Below are positions 36,221 to 46,756 of a stretch of 64,000 nt of DNA, in pieces. This DNA is from Blasia pusilla (taxonomy: Eukaryota > Marchantiophyta > Marchantiopsida > Blasiales). Each line of letters begins with the position of its first letter. Position 1 is the first letter of the stretch. A program made the position numbers and the translations under genes. The stretch is taken from assembly GCA_050084515.1 (NCBI GenBank), contig CM114271.1, positions 60,884,001-60,948,000 of the forward strand, in the 5' to 3' direction. Below the pieces are notes generated by a model. It searched no databases. It had not been told where the DNA came from and saw only the letters and a program-made list of their open reading frames with translations.

Positions 36221-36356
36221 TGTCGTGCGCATACACATTGCTACACAACATACATCGTTGTCACCGAACACACACACACACAAACATGCACGATCCCATG
36301 CTAACTTATGGCATCCAAATAACGAGACAAGAAGTACCAAAATATCTCCAATCACC
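36221..36356 (-). repeat. duplicate of the LTR end, inside element A
   Basis: About 135 bp starting TGTCGTGCGCATACAC and ending ACCAAAATATCTCCAAT lie just inside the LTR. They repeat the outer end of the same LTR (35386-35700, minus the CA expansion). The same arrangement is seen in copies B and D. Confidence 0.75.
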
Positions 36357-36564
36357 CCTAGTTGGTGGTTAGGTCCCTCTAACTCTAGATAACCATCTAT
36401 CCCTACCTACCATGATATACATCTCTCGGGCGCTAAGAGCAAGAAGGTCGGGTGCTCATGTGGCCCCATCGTTAGTCGCCTTCTTGTCATCCATATCACA
36501 GACACAAGTCAGAATATAAAACTACCTACTCTATGTATATTTGGGATGCATCCATCATCCCTAA

Positions 36565-36990
36565 AAAACCCTATTTCTCTTAGTACAAATAATCCTTCCC
36601 GTGAGGATCGATCCCCCAAAATGTCATCTTCTGCATGTCCTCCAATCTGATAGGCAGGATCTAATGAATTGAATACCTTTGTAAGCCAAATAGCATCAAA
36701 GATCTCCTTAAAGATGGGCATGTCATACCTATTGGGCTTCGTCTGCCGATTGATAGGTCGTTAATCTCCACACATCCGTCTATTTGTCCAGTTGCCATGC
36801 ACATCCTTCTTGGCGAGCATGACAGTGGCACATGCATACTCTCCATGCGACATCTCCACTAGTCCTCCTCCAACCAAGTTCTGGCTCCTACTCTAAATCA
36901 CATGCCCTCTCCATGTCACTGTACTTGTAGGGTCGTCGGAAGATTGGCGTGTCACTCGACAACTCAATACGGATCCTTGGACCCTTCAGC
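36565..36990 (-). pseudogene. reverse transcriptase remnant, element A
   Basis: Matches the N-terminal half of the RT of copy B: MPIFKEIFDAIW, a damaged FNSLDP block (FCSLDL in B), and upstream the RMCMATGQIDGCVEINDLSI area, which corresponds to RRMCGDYGPINRHTK in B. The catalytic YIDD block is missing because the deletion join falls before it. Confidence 0.75.
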
Positions 36991-37413
36991 ATACCCAAAT
37001 CCTGCATGCTAAATAGCTCCTATAACTCCTAAGGAACTGATGTATCCGACGCCGCTCTCCTCCTATCAACTTAGGGCCCATATTTGGCTCCCAAGTCTCC
37101 ACCATGACTACAGTAGGACTCTCCGGCACGGTGTCGGTGGTTGTTATGGTGCAATCCCATCTCGGACAACAGAACTTTCATCTCTATGTGCAATACCCGA
37201 AACCATGCTTGATGTTGTGGCTACCATCTCCTTGCGTACTTGAAAAACATCCCAAGAAGTCCAAGGGTATCTCTCCCAATCACCCTTGGTGTGTCGATCT
37301 CCTCGGATCTTGCCCCCAACCATTGCCTCAACCATCTCGGTAGACATGCGGCTCACCAACGCAACAGTTGTGATCTGTCGCATCCTCAAACGACGATGCT
37401 CATCTATGCCTAA

Positions 37414-38353
37414 GCTGAAAATCCATGTCAAGCAGTTCAGGTTCATCGCCTGACCCAAGACATGACGTCTTGATGCCTCTGATATTGACGGTACTGCCGT
37501 CACTCTTGTGGGGAATCCCATCGCTCGCTCTCGCTCATCGGCATTGGGCTCCACGGACCTTTGTACCTGGTCATCCCAAACCAAGCCAAGTCCGGCCTCC
37601 TTGAATGCGTAGGAAGCAGAAAAACTCACAAATATGGGAAAGGCTGCCCGTGGCATGCCAATCCCTATTGACCATAGTCAACGGCGATCAAGCATCGTGC
37701 CTCACTGCCTATGATCGACGACATGGATCCAAAATAGAATCCACCAATAAATTGGAGGGGCGCTCCACTCTCGCATACGCCCTTCGTAAAACCTCATGTG
37801 GCACCAAGTTGGTCCACCAAAGATGCGGGCGATGTGCTCATGAACCTACACTCGCCGCATCCAACAACACTATCATGCCAATCCATGCGCGCACTTGATA
37901 TGCACTCGTCACTACGCGGAACCTCGAATCACCCAAAATCGGCATTTTCTCCAGGATGTATGTTGAAGAAAGGGACTTATGCTTGTGTAAATATCGCAAG
38001 ATCCGCATCATCTCCCAAAACAACATGGACCGCGAGTTAGCTAATCCGCTACCTTGTCCACGACTCAACTAGCCCTGACACGGCCAACCAGCAATGACCA
38101 AGTCTATGGTCCCTACCCGCTCCAAGTCCTGCGCCCCCAGCAATGAAATATCCCTCGGTAGGGAACTCTAGTATCCCTGGACAACGGATGCAAACAACAA
38201 GTCGGGAAAATAGAGGCGTAAATGCGCCACATGATGAAGTGAAGCGCACCTCGCAACATCATCAATCTCCACATATAGGTATTGTTGCACGTGTACTCCT
38301 GCTTGCAAAACAATAGCTAACCCAGTGTTGATCCCTTCAAAGAGATCCAACTC
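37414..38353 (-). pseudogene. C5-cytosine DNA methyltransferase domain, element A
   Basis: Contains a cofactor-binding motif I (LDLFEGINTGLAIVL), then YVEIDDVARCASLHH, motif IV with the catalytic cysteine (DLVIAGWPCQG) followed directly by a stop codon, and the C-terminal target-recognition/motif IX-X part (RAAFPIFVSFSASYAF, ERERAMGFPTRVTA, LGQAMNLNCLTWIF). Enzymes of this fold methylate cytosine C5 using S-adenosylmethionine. It lies between protease and RT, as in copy B. Several stops and frame changes make it a pseudogene here. Motif I is better preserved than in B, which has a stop just after it. Confidence 0.82.
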
Positions 38354-38785
38354 CCAAATATCCTCCTATGGGATGCACTACACAATCACGGTGGTGTCCA
38401 AGGACGTCATCATAGAAATCTCGACTACCTCAGGTTTCTTTGACCCTTCACGCTCTGGTGCAAACGTCTCGCTCCACGCGATGTGCACATGCTTAGTGGC
38501 TTAGCGTCGAAGCTCCTCAATCAAGCCTCAAAGTGGTACTTCTCCTCCATGGACTGATGCGGCGATCATGACACTCCTCTCCATAGAAATGTCAGAAATG
38601 GGCATATCCTCTATATGGATATGTCCCTCAGTCAAATACTAGGCCAAGTGATGGCGCTGCTAAATACTGTTAGGGTCGCCATCTCTTCTGGGCCCGATCA
38701 CTGCACATGTGAATCAAACAGGTAATGAGCTAAGGCACCCATCACCTGACTGCCGTCCTGGTTTGTAGGACGTAGACTCCTCCCA
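37700..38785 (-). other. pol linker regions around the methyltransferase, element A
   Basis: The stretch between protease (38786) and motif I (38353) has lost its open frame but aligns with 47700-48120 of copy B (shared blocks CTCCTCTCCATAGAAATGTC and AGTGATGGC). No domain is known for the linker. The central methyltransferase (38060-37700) is also heavily mutated. Confidence 0.5.
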
Positions 38786-39115
38786 TTAATCCAGGGAAAA
38801 CCCCATTGGGTATAACATTGCTCCACCAACCAAGACATCGTAGGACTCTCCATCAGTCACTATCGCCTTGGCTCGCACCACGGACTCATCTGTAGGATGT
38901 CCCAAGCGAATCCTCACCACGACCTCATGTCGGGTGATATATTGTGTGGTAATCGCTCCATCCAATGATGTATGTATCCGAAATGGACAACGCTCTACAT
39001 CGGCTCTCGTCAAGCCCAATCCTCTGAATAACGCTTTCCCTAACATCAGGAGTTGCGCTCCTGAATCCAACAAGACGTGCTGCGGACTAAAAGCTCTACC
39101 TCCGGGACTCACCAA
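38786..39115 (-). pseudogene. retroviral-type aspartic protease, element A
   Basis: A 109-codon open stretch with the active-site block LLDSGAQLLMLGKALF, followed by RADVERCPFRIHTSLDGA and the ESYDVLVGGAMLYPMGF region that forms the second half of the fold. In Gypsy elements this protease matures Gag-Pol. The catalytic DSG is preserved here, unlike in copy B. The domain is joined in frame to neither a complete gag nor a complete pol. Confidence 0.8.
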
Positions 39116-39130
39116 CTGGAATACCTCTCC

Positions 39131-41110
39131 CTAGTTATCCAACAACACAAGACCATGAGAAGCCATGGCACGCTCTATCGCGGGTCTAGCGGGCATCTCC
39201 GCCATACTAGCAATCGCAGCCTGCAATGAATCTGACGTGGATGGCCCGAGCATCCGCTCCAAGGGCAGGACCATCACCTCCTCTCCAATCATCTCTGAAC
39301 ATGATGCAGGAACTCCAACTCCATAATCACATAGTGTAGCGTCTAGCTCGAACACCTCAGCGGGCATACCTCCCAATGTCATAACATTGGAAGCATAAAA
39401 TAGCGGAGCACTGAACACCATCGTGGCCGCCCCCAACATCATACTTGACACATGCTCCTCTTGAGCAACAACAATAGGAGTCGTCACACTCGTTTCTCCC
39501 ATTGCCCTCCGTGCATGCACACCAATTACATCACCAACTCTCTGGAAACTCTGATCAGGATCCATCGATGGGATCCTCATCGCCTTAAACAACGTGAAAG
39601 ACTGAGGAAGTCTGGTCTATTTTTTGGCTTCCCCTCACTGTGGATCCAACTTTGCGGCTACTCCATGCGTCACAACTATGAAGGCCTCCATCTGGGCAAC
39701 CCCGCACATCCAACCAGGATCCTCCATATCTCCAGTTGTTCCATATGATGTCGATGCCACGGATCCGGCATCGGATAATCTCAATGCCATAGCGGCAATC
39801 TGCTCTTGTAGCTATTGTATCTGAGCAGCCATCCCAGCCTCACGCCCAGCGTCTCCCTCGATGCGTCTAGGTGGTGGGACTCTACCTTCTTCATGGGCAA
39901 CTCCACCACCCTTTCGGGAAACCCCAGATTCTTGTCCCCCAACGGGACCTCTTGATGCACGACCTCTAGGTCCACCCGAACCGGCTTCTCGCTCTGGTGC
40001 CCTCTCTAGCCCTCGGTCTGGACGTAACTCAGGGTGTAAACTGAAACACCTGGCGCGTGTGTAACCATATCTTTGACAATAGTCACGTTGATAACCTCCT
40101 GGTGGAGCACCATCTCCTCCTCCATACTGAGGCACACTTCCATGACCCTGACGAGTGCAATCGCACAGATGATGGGCTCCACCACATGACCAACAAGTAA
40201 TCCTAGGCGGCTACTGCAGAGCTGCATGTGAAGATGCAAGTCTCTGTGGCATGGCCTCCCTGTAACCTCCCTAAGCTCGTGGTGCCATAGTTGTCCTATC
40301 TCGGCGTCCACGTTGCGTTGTACTAGTGGTGCAGTACAGCAACGTGGACCAAAAACCATGGTGGCTACGCTCTCCTCCGCCATGTTGCGCTCAATGCTCT
40401 CAACGGTCCTAAAAAATCTCTCAACGTAGGTGAGGTGTTCATAAGGAGTATCCCCTCCCACACGAGTGTCCGTAGGGTCCGGTCCAACATCGCATACCAT
40501 GACTAGATAGCGTGAGCCTCTGTCATCCCCTTAGTGATATTGATCAACCGGCACAAGCGAGTGTAAGCCTCACGCAAACTCTCACCCGGCCGCCTATAGT
40601 AGTTGTGGATGCTCCGCAACTTCTCCGTATGTATCCCCTGGTAGCTCGCCCTCAACTACGCAAAGAACTCAACCACGGGGTTGAACCTGGGATGAACCCG
40701 ACTGGACGGTGCAAATGCTCCAGTGCAAGTTATCCCTCCTAAAATATCACTAGTGGAAGAGGAAGTAGCCTCTCCTTACTTCACCTCCTCATTTGGGAAC
40801 GGCTCTATCCATGACACATAGTGTGGGTCATAGTAGAGTCGCCATGCCTCAATCTCTTGGGCATATCTGTGAGAGAACTCATGGTAATCGTCCATGGGTG
40901 CCCCCTCTAAATGCTAGAACATACCCTTCCATGTTGTAAACGGGATGAACTTTGTAGAGTTCTTAGCTCGTTGTGAGTCGCACTAACTCCTAAACTCCGC
41001 GATGAAGTCGTGCAACTCTATCGTGCCTATTGCACCTGAGAACCTACGCGGTGTCGTGTCGAGAGCCTTTCTTCGAGTAAGGGCAGACCTTCTAGCTGCA
41101 GCAGACGTGG
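39131..41110 (-). pseudogene. gag region, element A
   Basis: Fragments in several frames align with the gag of copy B. They include the capsid-like part near 40860-40900 (read in B as PMDDYHEFSHIYAQEIEAW) and two zinc-knuckle regions near 40025-40200, the second reading DYCQRYGYTRARCFSLHPEL, where a Cys of the CX2CX4HX4C box is lost (CDYC to RDYC). A Gly/Arg-rich basic stretch (39810-40000) follows. The frame is broken by several stops, and the N-terminal end is cut near 41.1 kb. Confidence 0.7.
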
Positions 41111-41793
41111 TTGATGCAAGTTGAACTCTATAAGAATTTCTCTTTTTTCAATACAAAATTATTATGTAAACTCTCTATTCTCTCACAATAGGAATCACGA
41201 ATGGTTGTGCCGAGGCGATGACTTCTTCATAACATGAAACCCCGAAATTCCTAACTATGAAATCCTTGTAAACTACTTTACATTTGTACACAAGGAAAAT
41301 AGCATAACTAATATTAAACCCTACTCGAGCAAGCCTATTGACGTCCATGGATAACTATATAAGGACATACAAAGTGCAATCCCATGTCCTTCCGTACGTG
41401 ACTGTAGGAAGAATCACCGGAGTTAGAGATTGCATGACTTGGTTCATGAACGCATCCCAAAAAATGATAAACTAGATAGCAAGTCAACCAGTGCATATCT
41501 ACAAAGAGAATCTTGACGTGGTACAGATTAAGGAAAGGAAAATCCAACACAACTTGTGCTCCAACCCTATCCATACTTGACAAACATCCTCTAATCTCCT
41601 CTAGAATGGGATTTGGCGGAGTTGCTCTCCCAAGAAGGGTAATCCATTCTCATCAAGAAAATAACAAGCCAAACGTTCCTCTATTTCTAGTATGACTAAA
41701 CTCATCTAAGATGATAAGTCTCTCATCTCCACACATACCACACTCTAGAAACCTCTCGAAGAATATACCAAGATCAAGTTACTCTCTCAGCCG
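41111..41793. other. unassigned spacer between Gypsy pieces
   Basis: No similarity to the Gypsy leader, gag or LTR was seen, and there is no gene. It separates the broken 5' end of element A from the inverted leader fragment. Confidence 0.45.
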
Positions 41794-42680
41794 CCACCAC
41801 GTACTTTGTTTTGGCCGCCACCGTCATCTCAGTTTCGTCATCAACCAGTGATGGAAGGTGACCTCGGGTTATGGTTTTTGAGTTTTCATTTCATTATGCT
41901 ATGTTGTGATTGGTAGTCGCTCGACGATGATCAAGTACCGTGGAGTGACGTCCATAGCCGCAACGCGCCGGCGATTGCCGTGTCTTGCCGCTTGAGGCCG
42001 CACCGCACGGTCTCGATCGCGGAGCCGCTCCTTTACTAAGGAGCAGAGTGTGTGTATTGTTGATTGAGGAGGGTATGCCACAGAGTGCCACATCCCATTA
42101 TCAAGTGTCGTGCTGTTGTGTAGCCGTTCCGTGCTGCTAGTGTTGCACCGTACCGCTGGATCCACACCGCATATTAATGAGGTTTGAGCAGCGTCAGTAC
42201 GAGAGGAGTACAACTTATTGATTGGAGGAGTTGTCTTCACGATCGAGTTGGGATTCAGATTTGGAGTTACTGAGGAGCGACATCGACATTATTGTCAGGT
42301 TACCCATTCTCGTCTCTTACCCTGCATGTGTGAGGGAATTCCGGGTATAGGGAAGTTATTTGAGGTATTGGGTTTCGTGCTTATGTTGAGAGCATTGATG
42401 ACGTATGAATTGAGGGGACGTAGACCTTTGTGGGATGTCCAGAGTTGAGGATGGTTTATCGATGAGACTATAGATCAGATGATTTTCCGCACCACGACAC
42501 CTCTTGTCGCCGCACACACACGTCTCGGTGAGAGAGTGGAGCTTGAGTGCCGCATATTAGATTGAGTGATTGTGTGAGGGGGGCACGAGGGTCATCACGG
42601 CGTCCTTTCGGGACTTTGAGAGGCAAGATGGTGAACCAGAGAGTAGCTCTAGAGGGTTTACGCGGAGTGGCGCGAGGTTT
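41794..42680 (+). mobile_element. inverted copy of the Gypsy 5' leader
   Basis: This stretch is the reverse complement of 50515-51368, the leader between gag and 5' LTR of element B. Landmarks shared in inverted order include GTTTTGGCCGCCACCGTC, GGAGCCGCTCCTT, CTTACCCTGCATGTGTGA, GGACGTAGACCTTTGTGGG and GCTCTAGAGGGTTTAC. The joint to the LTR piece that follows lies at a short similarity (GAGGTTTC / GAGGTTC). It carries a relic of the leader open frame ending WDVQS. Confidence 0.85.
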
Positions 42681-43035
42681 CAACAAAGAGAGAATGAACT
42701 CTCGAGCTCTCTCTCCTTGAGGTATACCCCTCCCTTCTCCCAAGCTCTCTCCATGGTAACCTATGCTCCCAAGTAACCTCCTTGGCTTTTGACCTAATGT
42801 AGGAGGTCAAGGCCTACTTACCAAAAATAGAAAGTTGATCATATATTCAAAATGGTACTTACCTAAAATATTAAGTTCCTCAATATGGCTCCAAATGAGC
42901 CGAAACGAAGCGGAAACCTGCTCTCTCAGATTTCTCGGGGCGTTGGCAGGTCATCCTCGACCTACTGAGCCTGTCCTCCACTACTCACAAAGGCGTTGTA
43001 CTAGATTTCACCAATCTATCCTAAAAGACGTGACA
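42677..43035 (-). repeat. truncated 3' LTR of element B
   Basis: Matches the inner half of the LTRs (TTCAACAAAGAGAGAATGA, then CTCTCCATGGTAACCTATG and CTAAAAGACGTGACA). The outer half is replaced by the inverted leader fragment, so the element has lost its 3' end. Confidence 0.8.
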
Positions 43036-43037
43036 GG

Positions 43038-43168
43038 TGTCGTGCGCATACACATCGCTACATAACATACATCGTTGTTACTGAATATACACACACAAAC
43101 ATGCACGATCCCATGCTAGCTCATGGCATCCAAACAACGAGTCAAGAAATATCAAAATATCTCCAATC
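43038..43168 (-). repeat. duplicate of LTR-end motif, element B
   Basis: TGTCGTGCGCATACACATCG to AAAATATCTCCAAT, the same ~130-bp motif that ends the LTR, lying just inside the LTR as in copies A and D. Confidence 0.75.
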
Positions 43169-43351
43169 GCCCCCTTTAGCTTGTGATTAGATCCCTCAAA
43201 CTCCAAATAGTCATCTATCCCTACCTACCATGACATACATCTCTCGGACGCTAAGAGCAAGAAGGCCAGGTGCTCATGTGGCATTATCGTTAGTCGCCTT
43301 CTTGTCATCCAAGTCACAAACACAAGTGGGAATATAGAATTATCGACTCTA

Positions 43352-43489
43352 TGTACATGTGGGACACGTCCATCGTCCCTCAGGAACCCTAGTGAGAGGT
43401 GGCGTCAAACATGCCATATGCCATCCTCTCGAACACCCATCATAGACTAGCATAGTGGCTGCACCACACGCGAAACCACACAACATACA
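43352..43489 (-). pseudogene. PHD-finger-like domain at the pol C-terminus
   Basis: The last 46 codons of the frame 43349-43774 read CMLCGFACG, then YDGCSRGWHMACLTPPL, then EGRWTCPTC. This is the C4HC3 layout of a PHD finger (CxxC, Cx, WHxxC, WxCPxC), a module that in other proteins reads histone tails. The third ligand, normally the Cys of CDxC, is Tyr here (YDGC), and also Tyr in copy D. Either the family lost it or a neighbouring Cys (FACG) serves. It follows the integrase C-terminal domain directly, where chromoviruses carry a chromodomain. Confidence 0.75.
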
Positions 43490-43499
43490 CCGCAAGCCT

Positions 43500-44620
43500 G
43501 TAGGAACTATTGCTAAGCTCGGATCAAATGTACTGTCAATGTTCGGAAGATGATATGGCGCACAGTTACGCACATGGTCCTTCCAAACCATACCATCGCG
43601 TCCCTCCAATAAGAGAACGCCGGATGGCAAAATCTCACGCACTCTCAAGATGGTGTGCCCTACAGTCACATCCAACGTCATGGGTCTCGTCTGCTGCAAG
43701 TAGACATAGTACCCCTGATGAAACCTCCGAATGGTGCGTCGATAACCACATCCCCAAATAGTGGCATACCTCAACGTATCTCAATGTTGCGCAATCGCCA
43801 AGTTCTCAAACGCCATGGGCATCACTCTCCGAAATAACTCAACCCTCTGAGAATATGCTCGCATCCATACATCAGGGTCATCAAGGTTCAACACCTCACC
43901 AACATCTTGACGAATGGGTGCACGTAAATCTCGCTCTCAGCCATAAAGCAAAAAGTACGGTGAGAAAGACGCTAAGGATGCATGCCTGCTGAATCTGTAT
44001 GCCATCACCAACCACGGTAAATGAAGGTCCCAATCCCCTAGGTGACCTCTCTGCAAGCCATACTTGCATAATCCTCTCTTCACCGTCTGCAAAACCCGCT
44101 CCGCTAGTCCATCCGCCTCATGATGATCTCGCGAAGTAATGCAGTGGTCGATCAGTGTCTGATCACACTAGGCTTGAAACTCCCCGCGGAACTCTGTAAC
44201 CTGGTATGTCAACACCTCAGCTGGTGCACCGTGATGACTCAACACTCGATCTAGGAAGGCATACGCTACTCCCTCACTCGCTTTGTCAGGCAATGCAATC
44301 AACTCTATCCACTCCGAGAAGTGCTCGACCATCACCAATACATAACAACTATGGCGCTCCATTAAAGGCAAAGGTTGCGCAAAATCCAAACTCCATCTAT
44401 AACCTAAACCCATGATCAAAAGTGGATGCAACTGTGGAGTCGGAGCATTGAACAATGCTCGGACTCAATCACACACCATGCATTTGGCAACAAACTGCTG
44501 AACGTCAGTCTCCATGCCTCGCCACCAATACTGAATCTGGAGTAAGGTGTACGTCCGCTTCACTCCAAAGTGACCCAACTCCTCGTGGGCATGACACCAA
44601 ACGTGCTCTCTGCGAAGGAT
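43500..44620 (-). pseudogene. integrase, element B
   Basis: In order: an HHCC zinc-binding domain (HAHEELGHFGVKRTY with CMVC, ~44480-44600), the catalytic core (SLDFAQPLPLMERHSCYVLV, then VLTYQVTEFRGEF where the second catalytic Asp is Tyr, then HHEADGLAERVLQTVKRGL with the Glu), and a C-terminal domain (HQGYYVYLQQTRP, EGRDGMVWKDHVRNCAPYHL). It inserts the cDNA into the host genome in working relatives. At least one stop lies before the core, and the D-to-Y change would inactivate it. Confidence 0.82.
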
Positions 44621-44639
44621 GAGGCACTACACGCACTCT

Positions 44640-45320
44640 ATCATCCTCCCACACTCGCAACACATGTATGCCCTCCCATCGAAATCTTCTGGCTCATTGT
44701 AGGATCGGATCCCACTCTCTAGCATCCATTGTGCTCGCGACGCTGCCAGTACATACGTACTCCAAGACCACTCCATTGTCGTGAATGTCTTGGCCACTTG
44801 TCATCTCCTCACCGACCTTCGAATCTAAAGACTCTCTATCGGACCTCGCCATAGAAGTCTCAGCAATCTGGCTCTCCATAGCCAACAAGCCCAAATAGGC
44901 TAACGCATGCTATCCTTGCACCAACTCCTCATCACTCTCACCATGCCAATGATCTCCAGTCGCATCTTGTTGACTCAGACATGGGTTACAAGTCAAACCA
45001 TCTGCATCTTGGTTGAGCGTCTAAGGTCTATGCACCACTTGGAAGTCATACTCCTGCAATAAAAGAGCCCACCTCGCAAGCTTCCCTGTAAGCTTTTCGG
45101 GCTCCATCAACCAGTTAAGTGGGTGATGATCAGTAATGATGGTCAAGGGATTGCCGAATAGAAAAATCTGAAATGTGCGACAGTCCACACTGCAACCAAG
45201 CACTCACCCTCACACGAGCTATATTTCACCTCTGCAGCATTATTCGAGCGACTAGCGTAAGCCACCATGAACTCTCTACCATCATCATCATGTTGGGTGA
45301 GCACCGCTCAAAGCCCCAAC
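44640..45320 (-). pseudogene. RNase H domain and tether, element B
   Basis: The RT-linked RNase H shows a degraded KYSSCEGECLVAVWTVAHFR block and, after a frameshift, NPLTIITDHHPLNWLMEP and KLARWALLLQEYDFQVVHRP, the usual Gypsy RNase H blocks. The following ~300 bp up to the integrase form an acidic linker without a known domain. Confidence 0.78.
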
Positions 45321-45399
45321 ATCCTCCAATCGGTATGCAACTGGAAAGGACGCCCCCTGATCGATCTCCTCAATACGGGCGCGGATGTCAATCTGTCCT

Positions 45400-46480
45400 T
45401 GAACATCTGAAATGCTCTCTCTTGCTCATCTCTCCACTGCCACTCCTGATCCACCTTGGTTAGTTAGTGGCTTCGCAATCGAACTGAAACCCTTGACGTA
45501 CCGTCGATAGAAGTTCGCCAATCCCATGAATGCACGAACTCAACTCACATCTGTAGAGCGTGGAATGCGTGAAATAGCCTCTACCTTTGTCTGTTGCACA
45601 CCAAGGCCCCCAGGGTATATCGTATGACCCAAGTACTCAATCTGGTCGTAGAAGAACTTGCACTTGCTTGGATGTAGCTTTAGCCCATGTAACTGCAATC
45701 GTCGAAACACCTCCTCTAGATGTCGCTCATGCTCTTCAACAGTGGCGCTAAAGGCGACATGAATACGATGAATACAATGTCATCAATATAACACCTAGCA
45801 AAATCTAGACCTACCAAGATCCTATCCATGACCCTCTGAAATTCAGCCGGGAAAATCTTTAACCCGAATGGTAAGAACCGCCATTGGTACAAACAAAAAT
45901 CCTTCTTGTGAGGATCGATGCCCCAAAATGCCGTCTTCTGTATATCCTCCAATCTAATAGGCAGTTGATGGTATCCGGCTCGAAGATCTAACGAACAAAA
46001 GACCTTTGTATTCCGAATAGCATCAAAGATCTCTTCAGGGATGGGCATGACATACGTATTGGGCTTCGTGTGCCGATTGATAGGTCCGTAATCTCCACAC
46101 ATCCGCCTATCTATCTTGTTGCCATGCACATCCTTCTTGGCAGGCATGACAGTGGCAGATGCATAATCTCCATGCGACATCTCCACTAGTCCTCCTCCAA
46201 CAAAGTCATGGCTCCTACTCTGAATCACATGCCCTCTCCATATCACTATACTCGTAGGGTCGTCGAAAGATCGGCATGTCACTCGACAACTCAATGCGGA
46301 TCCTTGGAACCTTCAACATACCCATATAATGCATACTTAATGCAAAATAGCTCCTATAACTCCTAAGGAACTGGTGTATCTGACGCCGCTCTCCTCGTGT
46401 CAACTTAGGGCCCATATTTGGCTCCCAAGTCTCCATCATGAGTACAGTAGGACTCTCCGGTGCGAATGTCAATGGTTGCT
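45400..46480 (-). pseudogene. reverse transcriptase, element B
   Basis: Starts with the Gypsy RT lead-in (ELSSDMPIFRRPYEYSD), then MCGDYGPINRHTKPNTYVMP, FCSLDLRAGYHQLP with the first catalytic Asp, TAFWGIDPHKKDFCLYQWRF, LPFGL, FQRVMDRIL and the catalytic YIDDIV. It copies element RNA into DNA in working relatives. A frameshift near 46215-46300 and others after YIDD break it. Confidence 0.88.
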
Positions 46481-46756
46481 ATTGTGCAACCCCATCTCAG
46501 AAAATAGAACTCTCATCTCTACGTGCAGTACCCGGAACCACGCTCGATGTTGTGGCTATCATCTCCTAGCGTACCCACAAAACATCCCAAGAAGTCCAAG
46601 GGTGTCTCTCTCGATCACCCTTGGTGTGTCGATCTCCTTCGGTCTTGCCCCCAGCCACTGCCTCAACCGTCTCGGTAGGCATGGGGCTCACCAACGCAAC
46701 AGTTGTGATCTGTCGCATCCTCAAACGACGTTGCTCAACTACTCCTAAGCTGAAAA

